A stretch of DNA of 64,000 bases from an uncultured Aquimarina sp. (GTDB taxonomy: Bacteria; Bacteroidota; Bacteroidia; Flavobacteriales; Flavobacteriaceae): positions 1-64,000 of the forward strand of contig CANMLU010000007.1 in assembly GCA_947498815.1 (NCBI GenBank), in the 5' to 3' direction. Below, in pieces: positions 8,712 through 17,125 of this stretch (the first letter of the stretch is position 1; every line of letters begins with the position of its first letter). The notes under the pieces are model-generated. The model worked only from the letters and a program-made list of their open reading frames with translations. It searched no databases and was not told the origin of the DNA. The translations under genes and the position numbers were made by a program.

Positions 8712-9007
8712 AAAACAAGAACTTCAAAGATCCGAAGGTAGGACTAACTGTCACATTGTTGTCCCGATAGTTATCGGGATCGAAATGTATTGATAATTAT
8801 AGATGATTATCTCTAGACTCCGCTCGAGATAACAGAAGAGTTAACTTTTCGGACCTTTTTTAAGTAAAATCGTTTTTCGGTACGAAAAAGAACAATTTAT
8901 ATCAATAATACGTCAAAATAACACCACAAACACGATATTTGACCCCAGAAAAATATGTTAACAACCTATTTTTTAATGAAAGAAATGTATTTTTACGACT
9001 CACATAG
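8712..9007. other. Intergenic region with dispersed repeat elements
   Basis: No gene is seen. The region holds a perfect palindrome (CCCGATAGTTATCGGG, 8763-8778) and the segment CTAGACTCCGCTCGAGAT near 8814-8830, a diverged complementary copy of the repeat at 5290-5346. The right end leads into the sprE promoter. Confidence 0.45.
8811..8836. repeat. Dispersed flavobacterial intergenic repeat, second copy
   Basis: ACTCCGCTCGAGATAACAG matches, in the same orientation, the ATTCCACTCGATGTAACAG end of the repeat at 5290-5346, with a few changes. The preceding palindrome at 8763-8778 may be the other arm of the element. Confidence 0.45.
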
Positions 9008-9015
9008 TATTTTTG
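9008..9015 (+). promoter_or_regulatory. -7 promoter element of sprE (TATTTTTG)
   Basis: Exact TAnnTTTG match. The longest sprE reading frame would start with the TTG inside this box, so translation must begin downstream; the TTG at 9076 fits a lipoprotein signal peptide. Confidence 0.55.
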
Positions 9016-9075
9016 TGGATACAAAATACACTAAAAACAAAGTTTTTTAGTTATCACACTTATAAATTATCCAGT

Positions 9076-11709
9076 TTGGGAAGAAAAATATCACAAGGCA
9101 TATTGATAATGCTTTTGGCTATTGTTGGACTTGCTTGTTCTCGTAAAAAGGACAAGTTTGTCAATCGTGCATGGCATGATGTTACCACAAAAAACAACAC
9201 TTTATATAACGGAAGGCTAGCCTACGACACAGGGCAAGAGGATATCATTCAATCTTACAAAGACAATTTTTGGGAGTTACTACCTATCGAAAGAATGATC
9301 GTGAGTGAAGATGTTCGACTGCCAAATGAAGTATTAAATCAAAACTTTGATAAAGCTGAAGAAAAGGCAGTAAAAGCAATTCAAAAACATAGCATGCTTA
9401 TTGAAGGGAAAGAGCGCAATCCCAAAATCGATGAAGCGTTTTTGTTATTAGGAAAAGCCAGATATTTTGAACAACGTTTTGTGCCTGCACTTGAAGCTTT
9501 TAACTATATCCTTTATAAATATCCTACTAGTAATACGATCAACCACGCAAAAGTTTGGAAGGCCAAAACGAATCTTCGTCTTGATAATAATGAGAAAGCT
9601 ATCGAAGATTTAACAAAGATGATCGAGCAGGAGTATATGGAACCCCAGGATTATGCCGATGCAGTTGCCATGATGGCACAGGCATATGTTAATCTAAAAC
9701 TTAAAGACTCTGCCATTACATACATCAATAAAGCGGCAATACACACTAGAAAATTTGAAGAAAAAGGACGTTACCTATACATTAAAGGGCAACTTTTAAA
9801 CGATTTGAATCGTAAGGATAGTGCTAATTATGCTTTTGATCAAGTCATTGAACTTAATAGAAGAACCCCGAGAAGGTATATGATGAATGCTTATATGGCA
9901 AAGGCTCGTAATTTTAACTACGAAAAAGGCAATAAAGAAGAGTTTCTTGAACTATTAACGGATCTTGAAGAAAACAGAGAGAACCGCCCTTTTTTGGATA
10001 AGATTTATAATCAAAAGGCGGTATATTTTTTAACACTGGATTCTATTGACCTGGCAGTGGACTATTATAATAAATCCCTACGAACAAATTCTGATGATAA
10101 ATATCTAGAATCTCTTAATTATTATACATTAGGAGATATTAATTTTGACGCAAAAGAATATGCAATTTCCGGAGCGTATTATGACAGTACATTGCAACGA
10201 ATGATTGTCGACTCCAAACGATATAGAGTACTAAAGAAAAAGAGAGACAATCTGGATGACGTAATCCTATACGAAGGTATTGCCAAAAACAATGATAGTA
10301 TCCTTACGGTTGCGAGCATGTCAGAATCCGAAAGGTTGACCTATTATTCAGAATATACAGAGAAGATAAAAGCAAAAGCCGTTGCTGCCGAAGAAGCTGC
10401 AGAGATTGCTAAGATAAAGGCAGGTCTACCGGTCGAGCAAAGATTTAGACAACCAGGTTCAACTTTGGGAGCCGATACCAAAGGACCAAATACAAAAGGA
10501 ACTTTTTATTTCTATAACCAAACGGCAGTTGCTTTTGGTAAAACAGCTTTTAAAAGGACGTACGGTAATAGAGAATTACAAGATAATTGGAGAGTTTCTA
10601 GTATTTCGAATCCCGAGGCTGTTTCAACAATTGAAGAAGAAGAGGTCGAGAAATACTCTATAGATACAGATCCTACCTTTGATCCACAAACCTATATTGC
10701 TCAAATACCTTTAGATCAAGAGGTGTTGGACAGCCTAAAAACAGAACGCAATTTTGCGTATTATCAGTTGGGTGTTATTTATAAAGAGAAGTTTCAAGAG
10801 TACGATTTATCTATTGAAAAATTTGAAGATTTACTTCAAAACAACCCCGAGCCACGTTTAATCGTTCCTTCAAAATATAATTTATACAAAATCTACTTGG
10901 TACAAGGAGATATTGCAAAATCCAATCAGTACAAACAAGATATTATCAATAATCATGGAGGATCTAGATATGCAAAGATTCTTCAAAACCCAGAAGAAGC
11001 ACTTCAAGACGATAAGAATAGTCCTAAATCCATGTATAATAGATTGTATAAGGACTTCCAAGATCAGAAATATGCGTCCGTAATTAAAGAGAGTGATGAG
11101 CTTATTACCAAATTTGGAGGAGAGGACGATTTCTTGCCCAAATTTGAATTATTAAAAGCCCAGGCAATTGGCCGTTATCGAGGGTTTGAGGCATACAAAG
11201 AGGCACTTAACTATGTGTCTCTTAATTACCCTCAAAGTCCAGAAGGTAAAAAAGCCCAGTTGATTTATCAAGTCACTATCCCACAAATACAAAACAATGT
11301 TTTTATAGCAGAACTTGATGAAGAAAAAAACCATAAATTGATATATCCTTTTTCAACTTTTGGTAATAACCAGGCTATGGCATTAAAAGAGCATATACAG
11401 AGCATTATCACAGAGCTACGTTATGATAAGATGAAAGTTTCTTTGGACATATATAATAAAGATCAACAATTTGTAGTTGTACATACAAGAAGAAACAAAT
11501 TAGCCGCAGAAGGATTGGCAGAGTTGCTATCTTTGGGTAAGACTGAAGATACTAGAGGAGTTGATCGTACAAAATGGAACAGAAAAAAGAAATATTATAA
11601 AAAGGTAGAAGCTTCGTTTTTTACAGTAGCATCACCTAATTATCGAATTCTTCAGATTCATAAAAATCTTGAAGATTATAAACAACCAGAAACCGAAATA
11701 GAACAGTAA
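9076..11709 (+). CDS. sprE: SprE/PorW-type TPR lipoprotein, gliding motility and type IX secretion
   Basis: Outer-membrane-associated lipoprotein needed for T9SS secretion and gliding in Flavobacterium (SprE; PorW in Porphyromonas). With the TTG at 9076 the protein is 877 residues and starts GRKISQGILIMLLAIVGLAC, a clean signal peptide with lipobox VGLAC and Cys about position 21. The start of the mature part (SRKKDKFVNRAWHDVTTKNN...YNG) is typical of the family. Many TPR-like helical pairs follow (for example AFLLLGKARYFEQRFVPALE), and a later region again shows repeats. The alternative TTG at 9013 lies in the promoter. The bactofilin gene follows 19 bases downstream, probably in the same transcript. 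Confidence 0.85.
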   Translation: MGRKISQGILIMLLAIVGLACSRKKDKFVNRAWHDVTTKNNTLYNGRLAYDTGQEDIIQSYKDNFWELLPIERMIVSEDVRLPNEVLNQNFDKAEEKAVKAIQKHSMLIEGKERNPKIDEAFLLLGKARYFEQRFVPALEAFNYILYKYPTSNTINHAKVWKAKTNLRLDNNEKAIEDLTKMIEQEYMEPQDYADAVAMMAQAYVNLKLKDSAITYINKAAIHTRKFEEKGRYLYIKGQLLNDLNRKDSANYAFDQVIELNRRTPRRYMMNAYMAKARNFNYEKGNKEEFLELLTDLEENRENRPFLDKIYNQKAVYFLTLDSIDLAVDYYNKSLRTNSDDKYLESLNYYTLGDINFDAKEYAISGAYYDSTLQRMIVDSKRYRVLKKKRDNLDDVILYEGIAKNNDSILTVASMSESERLTYYSEYTEKIKAKAVAAEEAAEIAKIKAGLPVEQRFRQPGSTLGADTKGPNTKGTFYFYNQTAVAFGKTAFKRTYGNRELQDNWRVSSISNPEAVSTIEEEEVEKYSIDTDPTFDPQTYIAQIPLDQEVLDSLKTERNFAYYQLGVIYKEKFQEYDLSIEKFEDLLQNNPEPRLIVPSKYNLYKIYLVQGDIAKSNQYKQDIINNHGGSRYAKILQNPEEALQDDKNSPKSMYNRLYKDFQDQKYASVIKESDELITKFGGEDDFLPKFELLKAQAIGRYRGFEAYKEALNYVSLNYPQSPEGKKAQLIYQVTIPQIQNNVFIAELDEEKNHKLIYPFSTFGNNQAMALKEHIQSIITELRYDKMKVSLDIYNKDQQFVVVHTRRNKLAAEGLAELLSLGKTEDTRGVDRTKWNRKKKYYKKVEASFFTVASPNYRILQIHKNLEDYKQPETEIEQ

Positions 11710-11728
11710 TTTAATCCCCCTATATAAT

Positions 11729-12184
11729 ATGTTTTCAGATAATAAAAAAGGAAGAGATCAGGGCATGACAGATTTCTCACGTAATCAAAACAAAATTTCC
11801 GAAGGAACCAAGATCGTTGGTGATATCGTTTCTGAGGGAGGTTTTAGAATTGAAGGAACAATTGAAGGAACCTTTAAGACTACGGGTAAAGTAGTCGTAG
11901 GAAAATCAGGTTTTATTCAAGGTACATTAGAGTGTTCTGATGCAGATTTTGAAGGTAAATTCTCAGGAAACCTTGTCGTATCAAATACACTATCTTTAAA
12001 ACCAACAGCACACATTGAAGGTGAAGTTACAGTAGGTAAATTAGCCGTTGAACCGGGAGCAAACTTTAACGCATCTTGTTCTATGAAAGGTGGTGTAAAA
12101 TCCTTGAGTAAACCAAGCAGTAGTAGTGAGCCAAAACCAACACAACCACAACCAACACAACAAGGGCAAGGGAAATCAGCTTAG
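11729..12184 (+). CDS. Bactofilin (polymer-forming cytoskeletal protein)
   Basis: A 151-residue bactofilin that should polymerise into membrane-associated filaments. The core (about residues 20-115) shows the right-handed beta-helix pattern of short glycine-rich repeats, such as EGTIEGTFKTTGKVVVGKSG and IEGEVTVGKLAVEPGA. The C-terminal tail is a low-complexity Pro/Gln/Ser segment (KPTQPQPTQQGQG) encoded by DNA that is also read, in another frame, as the start of atpZ. It lies between sprE and the ATP synthase genes, a common flavobacterial order. There is no membrane segment. Confidence 0.9.
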   Translation: MFSDNKKGRDQGMTDFSRNQNKISEGTKIVGDIVSEGGFRIEGTIEGTFKTTGKVVVGKSGFIQGTLECSDADFEGKFSGNLVVSNTLSLKPTAHIEGEVTVGKLAVEPGANFNASCSMKGGVKSLSKPSSSSEPKPTQPQPTQQGQGKSA

Positions 12185-12383
12185 AAAATATGCTGCCTTG
12201 ACGGGGATAGCTTTCCAAATGGGGGCTACAATATTTCTATGTGCCTATGCTGGCAAAAAATTGGATGAGCATTACCAATTAGAGAAGCAGTGGTTTACCA
12301 TGGGTTTCGTTATTTTTGGGGTAACCGCATCTATATACCTGGTAATTAAACAGCTAAATCGGATTAACAAATCTGATAATTAG
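12126..12383 (+). CDS. atpZ: AtpZ/AtpI family protein
   Basis: An 85-residue protein with two membrane helices (about residues 25-43 and 54-74). It matches the AtpZ/AtpI family that precedes F0F1 operons and assists F0 assembly (c-ring) and/or Mg2+ handling. The conserved block is LRKYAALTGIAFQMGATIF with a GKKLDE loop. The only plausible start before it is the GTG at 12126, inside the bactofilin gene, giving a 59-base overlap in a different frame. The first residues are a His/Asn/Gln-rich low-complexity segment created by the overlap. If that start is wrong, another non-ATG start must be used. Confidence 0.8.
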   Translation: MSQNQHNHNQHNKGKGNQLRKYAALTGIAFQMGATIFLCAYAGKKLDEHYQLEKQWFTMGFVIFGVTASIYLVIKQLNRINKSDN

Positions 12384-12434
12384 CATGGCTTCACCTTTAG
12401 TTTTTGAATCATAATTGAACACTTTGTTTATATA

Positions 12435-12812
12435 ATGTACCAGGGGTTATTTCGCTTTATTTTCATTTCGACCATGGTTATTGGCGCTACATATCTAATT
12501 CAGATAGGTGTAATACAGTGGTTAGATTTGGATCGAGATATGGCCATGATCAATTTCTCTTATATCTTTAATAGTATATTTACACTTTTGCTCATTTCGG
12601 GGATCGTTTTGGTGAGCAATAAGTTCAGGGACCAATTGGGTTTTATCTTTATGGCGGGAAGCCTTATAAAAATAGGACTATTTATGGCAGTTAGTAAGCT
12701 AAGCGGATTTGAAATCAACAAAAATGTTTTTCTTGATTTCTTTGTTGCTTACGTAATTTGTTTGATCCTAGAGGTGTATTGTGTTTCCAGAATTCTAAAC
12801 AATCATAAATAA
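12435..12812 (+). CDS. Small membrane protein in the AtpI position (DUF6168-like)
   Basis: A 125-residue protein with four hydrophobic helices (about 7-25, 42-62, 70-88, 98-118). It sits where Flavobacteriia carry a small membrane protein just before atpB; I believe this is the DUF6168 family. Its size, topology and place resemble AtpI/UncI, the assembly factor for F0, but the sequence is not clearly homologous. The stem-loop and promoter at 12842-12901 separate it from atpB. Confidence 0.65.
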   Translation: MYQGLFRFIFISTMVIGATYLIQIGVIQWLDLDRDMAMINFSYIFNSIFTLLLISGIVLVSNKFRDQLGFIFMAGSLIKIGLFMAVSKLSGFEINKNVFLDFFVAYVICLILEVYCVSRILNNHK

Positions 12813-12841
12813 CTGATTATCAATATATTATATATTTTAAA

Positions 12842-12881
12842 AGATTCTCGAACTTATTTAACTAAAATAGTTTAAGAATCT
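12842..12881. other. Inverted repeat just upstream of the atpB promoter
   Basis: AGATTCT (12842-12848) pairs with AGAATCT (12875-12881), with further partial pairing inside. It lies directly before the -7 box at 12894, so it could be a weak terminator for the upstream genes or a regulator site for atpB. No strong T-tract follows. Confidence 0.35.
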
Positions 12882-12893
12882 AACATAATTATG

Positions 12894-12901
12894 TACATTT
12901 G
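12894..12901 (+). promoter_or_regulatory. -7 promoter element of the atpBEFHAG operon (TACATTTG)
   Basis: Exact TAnnTTTG match, 33 bases before the ATG at 12935. It supports the ATG at 12935 over the upstream start at 12899, which would lie inside the initial transcribed region next to the box. Confidence 0.55.
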
Positions 12902-12934
12902 CACCCAAATTTAGGAACCGAAATTTTACGTGTA

Positions 12935-14002
12935 ATGCAAAAACGTACTGTAGTTAAAATTTTATTGATATTCATCTTGGTTTTTAACGCCACGAATCTA
13001 TTCGCCAAAGAAGCTGAAAAAGAAGGAAATGGGGATTTAAAATCCAAAATAGAAGCGTTTAAGGACCATCACCTTAAAGATTCTCATGATTTTACATTTT
13101 TTTCTGATGAAGCTGCCAATAAACACTACGGATTTCCATTGCCAATAATACTTTGGGATAATGGCTTAAAAGTTTTTTCTTCTTCTAAATTTCATCACGG
13201 TGAAACGGTTGCCGAAGTTGATGGTAACTACTACAAGTTGTATCACGCAAAGATTTATAAAACTGATGCCGAAGGTACTATTACTTATGATGAGCATCAT
13301 CATGCTACTAATACAAAGCCATTAGATTTTTCGATCACCAAAAATGTAGTAAGTATGCTATTGATTGCAATACTTATGTTCTTTATGTTTAGAGGCCTGG
13401 CAAAATCATATAAAAAAAATAACGGTATTCCTACAGGTTTAGGTCGTTTCTTAGAGCCTTTAGTGCTTTTTGTTAGAGACGAAATTGCAATACCAAATAT
13501 TGGAGAGAAAAAATATAAGAGATACATGAGCTTTTTGCTAACGGTATTCTTCTTTGTATGGTTTTTGAATCTTTTAGGAATGACTCCATTGGCTCCTAAT
13601 GTTACTGGAAATATTGCAGTAACTTTTGGTTTAGCATTGCTTACATTTCTGATTACAAATTTTACAGCAAATAAGAATTATTGGGGGCACATTTTTTGGA
13701 TGCCAGGAGTACCGACTTTTATGAAAGTGGTTTTGGCTCCAATAGAACTTTTGGGTGTGTTTATCAAGCCATTCTCATTGATGATTCGTTTATATGCAAA
13801 CATGACAGCAGGTCACGTAGTGCTTATGAGTATCATTGGTATGATGTTCTTGTTTAAGAGCTGGATTGGTAGCCCACTATCTTTTGGTTTAGCATTTGCA
13901 CTATCAATATTAGAATTATTGGTAGCAGCATTACAAGCATATATATTTACGATGTTGTCTGCGCTATACTTTGGTATGGCAAGTGAAGAGGCACATCATT
14001 AA
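12935..14002 (+). CDS. atpB: F0F1 ATP synthase subunit a
   Basis: Membrane subunit forming the two proton half-channels beside the c-ring. The 355-residue form is long: as usual in Bacteroidota it carries an N-terminal signal-like helix (about residues 7-22) and an extra periplasmic domain of about 110 residues before the first conserved helix. The functional arginine is in MIRLYANMTAGH, equivalent to the RLFGNMYAG segment of E. coli. The C-terminal helices (LLVAALQAYIFTMLSALYFG) are typical. The ATG at 12935 gives the basic-then-hydrophobic N-terminus. It is the first gene of atpBEFHAG. Confidence 0.95.
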   Translation: MQKRTVVKILLIFILVFNATNLFAKEAEKEGNGDLKSKIEAFKDHHLKDSHDFTFFSDEAANKHYGFPLPIILWDNGLKVFSSSKFHHGETVAEVDGNYYKLYHAKIYKTDAEGTITYDEHHHATNTKPLDFSITKNVVSMLLIAILMFFMFRGLAKSYKKNNGIPTGLGRFLEPLVLFVRDEIAIPNIGEKKYKRYMSFLLTVFFFVWFLNLLGMTPLAPNVTGNIAVTFGLALLTFLITNFTANKNYWGHIFWMPGVPTFMKVVLAPIELLGVFIKPFSLMIRLYANMTAGHVVLMSIIGMMFLFKSWIGSPLSFGLAFALSILELLVAALQAYIFTMLSALYFGMASEEAHH

Positions 14003-14034
14003 CGATAATTGTTTAATTTTTTTAATACTTTATT

Positions 14035-14226
14035 ATGGAAGGTTTAAATTATGTAGGAGCTGGTTTGATTGTTATCGGTGCTGGTTTAGGTATCGGTAGA
14101 ATCGGTGGTCAAGCAATGGAAGCTATTGCTCGTCAACCTGAAGCTTCAGGAAAAATCCAAACTGCTATGCTTATTGCAGCAGCACTTATTGAAGGTATTG
14201 GATTTGCTGCATTATTCGCAGCTTAA
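14035..14226 (+). CDS. atpE: F0F1 ATP synthase subunit c
   Basis: A 63-residue hairpin protein that forms the rotating proton-carrying ring. Helix 1 has the glycine motif GAGLGIGRIGGQA; the polar loop is ARQPEA; helix 2 has the ion-binding glutamate in ALIEGIGFAALFA. It is somewhat short but within the family's range. A strong stem-loop follows its stop (14235-14267), likely related to the need for many c subunits per complex. Confidence 0.97.
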   Translation: MEGLNYVGAGLIVIGAGLGIGRIGGQAMEAIARQPEASGKIQTAMLIAAALIEGIGFAALFAA

Positions 14227-14234
14227 TTTATTAG

Positions 14235-14267
14235 GTAATAGCTGTAACGGTTGGTTACAGCTATTAC
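14235..14267 (+). other. Strong stem-loop after atpE (possible partial terminator or mRNA stabiliser)
   Basis: GTAATAGCTGTAAC (14235-14248) pairs perfectly with GTTACAGCTATTAC (14254-14267) around the loop GGTTG. It starts eight bases after the atpE stop and lies 44 bases before atpF. The following tract (TAAGTTTTAAAG) is only weakly U-rich, so it probably slows or protects rather than fully terminates. Confidence 0.7.
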
Positions 14268-14310
14268 TAAGTTTTAAAGTTAGACAACAAAGAAAATAAC
14301 ATAATTAATT

Positions 14311-14811
14311 ATGATTAAGTTAATAGAAGATTTTTCGTTTGGTCTGTTTTTCTGGCAGATGTTACTTTTTGTAGGATTATTATTAATACTAAGAAAATTT
14401 GCTTGGAAGCCAATTCTTGGAGCTGTTAATGATCGCGAAGAAGGAATTAAAAATGCATTAGAATCTGCAGAAGCAGCAAGAAAAGAAATGCAGAACCTAC
14501 AAGCGGATAATGAGCGAATTCTTAATGAAGCAAGAGCAGAACGTGATGGTATGTTGAAAGAGGCTAGACAGCTTAAAGAGAATATGATCGCTGATGCTAA
14601 GGCAGAAGCACAAGCAGAGGCTGATAAAATCGTTGCACAAGCACAAGCTACTATCGAGAGTGAAAAGAAAGCGGCAATCGCCGACCTAAAAAACCAAGTA
14701 GCCGGAATTTCTGTAGAGATCGCAGAAAAAGTAGTAAGAAAAGAATTAGCTAACAAAGACAAACAATTAGAATTGGTAGAGTCTATGTTAGGAGATGTTA
14801 CCTTAAACTAG
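14311..14811 (+). CDS. atpF: F0F1 ATP synthase subunit b
   Basis: A 166-residue stator subunit. A single N-terminal membrane helix (about residues 9-27, FGLFFWQMLLFVGLLLILR) is followed by a long charged, alanine-rich coiled coil (AEAARKEMQNLQADNERIL and onward) that reaches up to delta on F1. Length and layout are standard. The next gene begins six bases after its stop, so the two are translated together. Confidence 0.95.
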   Translation: MIKLIEDFSFGLFFWQMLLFVGLLLILRKFAWKPILGAVNDREEGIKNALESAEAARKEMQNLQADNERILNEARAERDGMLKEARQLKENMIADAKAEAQAEADKIVAQAQATIESEKKAAIADLKNQVAGISVEIAEKVVRKELANKDKQLELVESMLGDVTLN

Positions 14812-14817
14812 TCGTAC

Positions 14818-15345
14818 ATGAGTAGAGCAGCAATACGTTATGCTAAGGCAGTTTTGAGTTTGGCTCAGGATAAAAAAGCCACTGATGATATCCAGAAGGA
14901 CATGCAAAGCATTATCGCTACAGTAGAGGGTAGTGCAGAGCTAAAAATGGTGTTAAATAGCCCATTAATCAAAAGCGAAGTAAAGCTAGCCTCATTGCGT
15001 GAGATCTTTAAAAGTACAAATGAGATCACTCAAAAGCTTTTTGATATCCTGATCGAGAATAAAAGAGTGAATTTATTGGCAGAAGTTGCCAAACAATATA
15101 TTGTATTATTTGACCAGTCAAACAATACTCAAGTAGCAACAGTTACCACAGCAGTTCCTTTGGATAAAGCTTTAAGTGAAAAAGTTTTGGCCAAAGTAAA
15201 AGAGTTAACCGGAAATGAAGCTACAATCGAGAATGTTATCGATGAAAGTATTATCGGTGGATTTATTCTAAGAGTAGGTGACTTACAATACAACGCAAGT
15301 ATTGCAAACAAGCTTACTAATTTGAAAAGAGAATTAAGTAATTAA
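14818..15345 (+). CDS. atpH: F0F1 ATP synthase subunit delta
   Basis: A 175-residue soluble stator subunit that connects subunit b to the top of the alpha/beta ring. The N-terminal six-helix domain (RAAIRYAKAVLSLAQDKKA) and the C-terminal conserved block (IGGFILRVGDLQYNASI) are seen. The length is normal. It follows atpF by six bases and precedes atpA. Confidence 0.95.
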   Translation: MSRAAIRYAKAVLSLAQDKKATDDIQKDMQSIIATVEGSAELKMVLNSPLIKSEVKLASLREIFKSTNEITQKLFDILIENKRVNLLAEVAKQYIVLFDQSNNTQVATVTTAVPLDKALSEKVLAKVKELTGNEATIENVIDESIIGGFILRVGDLQYNASIANKLTNLKRELSN

Positions 15346-15419
15346 TAATTACTTGACTATAATAAATATTAATAATAAGAGAATGAGTAGTAAAGCTTAT
15401 TCTTCTAAATTACTATAAA

Positions 15420-17000
15420 ATGGCAGAAGTGAACCCTGCTGAAGTATCAGCAATATTAAAACAACAACTATCTGGATTTGAAGCTACGGCTTCATTAGAA
15501 GAGGTAGGTACCGTATTACAGGTTGGTGATGGTATCGCACGTGTATACGGATTATCTAATGCTCAATATGGAGAATTAGTACAATTCGATTCTGGATTAG
15601 AAGGTATCGTACTTAACCTTGAAGAAGATAATGTTGGGGTAGTACTTTTAGGTTCTTCAATAGATGTAAAAGAAGGTGCAACGGTAAAACGTACACAACG
15701 TATTGCATCGATTAATGTTGGAGAAGGAATTGTAGGTCGTGTGGTGGATACCTTGGGTAACCCCATCGACGGTAAAGGACCTATCGAAGGTGAAACTTTC
15801 GAAATGCCATTAGAGCGTAAAGCTCCTGGTGTAGTTTTTCGTCAGCCGGTAAACGAACCACTTCAAACTGGGATCAAATCTATTGATGCAATGGTACCAA
15901 TCGGTCGAGGACAGCGTGAGTTGGTGATCGGTGACCGTCAAACAGGTAAAACAACAGTTTGTATCGATACAATCCTTAATCAAAAAGAATTTTATGATGC
16001 TGGTGAGCCGGTATACTGTATTTATGTTGCCATAGGGCAAAAAGCATCTACGGTTGCATTGATCGCCAAAGTATTAGAAGATAAAGGAGCAATGGCATAT
16101 ACTACTATAGTAGCTGCAAATGCTTCTGATCCTGCTCCAATGCAGGTATATGCTCCATTTGCCGGGGCTGCTATCGGGGAGTATTTCCGTGATACAGGTC
16201 GCCCTGCATTGATTATCTATGATGATTTATCAAAACAAGCGGTAGCATATCGTGAGGTATCATTATTATTACGTCGTCCACCAGGTCGTGAGGCGTATCC
16301 TGGAGATGTATTCTACCTTCACTCTAGATTATTAGAGCGTTCTGCAAAAGTAATTGCAGATGATAATATTGCAAAAGACATGAACGACCTTCCTGATTCT
16401 TTAAAAGATAAAGTAAAAGGAGGAGGATCATTAACAGCTTTGCCAATTATCGAAACGCAAGCAGGTGATGTATCTGCATATATTCCAACAAACGTAATCT
16501 CGATTACTGATGGTCAGATATTCTTAACTTCAGATTTATTTAACTCTGGTGTTCGTCCTGCAATTAACGTTGGTATCTCGGTATCGCGTGTAGGTGGATC
16601 TGCTCAGATTAAATCAATGAAGAAAGTTGCAGGTACCTTAAAACTGGATCAAGCACAGTTCCGTGAACTTGAGGCATTTGCTAAGTTTGGTTCTGACCTT
16701 GATGCGGCTACCTTAAACGTAATCGAAAAAGGTAAACGTAATGTTGAGATCTTAAAGCAAGCTCAAAATGATCCGTATACTGTAGAAGATCAGATTGCGA
16801 TCATCTATGCAGGTTCTAAGAACTTACTAAGAGACGTTCCAGTAAATAAAATAAAAGAATTCGAAAGCGACTATATTGAGTATCTTAATGCAAAGCATAA
16901 AGATGCACTAGATACGCTTAAAGCTGGAAAGCTTACAGACGAGGTAACTGATGTGCTATTGTCTGCTTGTAAAGAGATTTCGGCAAAGTATAAAAATTAG
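15420..17000 (+). CDS. atpA: F0F1 ATP synthase subunit alpha
   Basis: A 526-residue regulatory nucleotide-binding subunit of F1. Seen are the N-terminal beta-barrel region ([14 protein letters not shown]), the Walker [10 protein letters not shown] (about residues 172-180), [20 protein letters not shown] and the arginine-finger region [12 protein letters not shown] (about 384-395). The length is normal. A long structured spacer (16999-17111) separates it from atpG. Confidence 0.97.
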   Translation: MAEVNPAEVSAILKQQLSGFEATASLEEVGTVLQVGDGIARVYGLSNAQYGELVQFDSGLEGIVLNLEEDNVGVVLLGSSIDVKEGATVKRTQRIASINVGEGIVGRVVDTLGNPIDGKGPIEGETFEMPLERKAPGVVFRQPVNEPLQTGIKSIDAMVPIGRGQRELVIGDRQTGKTTVCIDTILNQKEFYDAGEPVYCIYVAIGQKASTVALIAKVLEDKGAMAYTTIVAANASDPAPMQVYAPFAGAAIGEYFRDTGRPALIIYDDLSKQAVAYREVSLLLRRPPGREAYPGDVFYLHSRLLERSAKVIADDNIAKDMNDLPDSLKDKVKGGGSLTALPIIETQAGDVSAYIPTNVISITDGQIFLTSDLFNSGVRPAINVGISVSRVGGSAQIKSMKKVAGTLKLDQAQFRELEAFAKFGSDLDAATLNVIEKGKRNVEILKQAQNDPYTVEDQIAIIYAGSKNLLRDVPVNKIKEFESDYIEYLNAKHKDALDTLKAGKLTDEVTDVLLSACKEISAKYKN

Positions 17001-17111
17001 TATTGAGTACAGAGTATTAAGCTATTAGAATTTTAATCACTCTGTACTTCATAAAGTTTAATATTGGAAAGGTGTTGATAAGGAAGTGCTAACTACTAAC
17101 TACTCAATACT
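16999..17111 (+). repeat. Nested inverted and tandem repeats between atpA and atpG
   Basis: The outer arms AGTATTGAGTA (16999-17009) and TACTCAATACT (17101-17111) are perfect complements. The inner arms GTACAGAGT (17008-17016) and ACTCTGTAC (17039-17047) are also perfect. Next to the right arm are short tandem repeats (CTAACTACTAACTACT, then ACTCAATACTCAATACT). The element fills almost the whole 125-base spacer and would fold into a structured RNA ending just before atpG. Confidence 0.6.
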
Positions 17112-17125
17112 CAATACTAAAAAAA

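Noticed and set aside
14280-14762. A 160-residue open frame antisense to atpF
   Set aside because: It is the complement of the Ala/Glu-rich coiled coil of subunit b, which by codon bias lacks antisense stops; Ser/Ala-rich, no features of its own.
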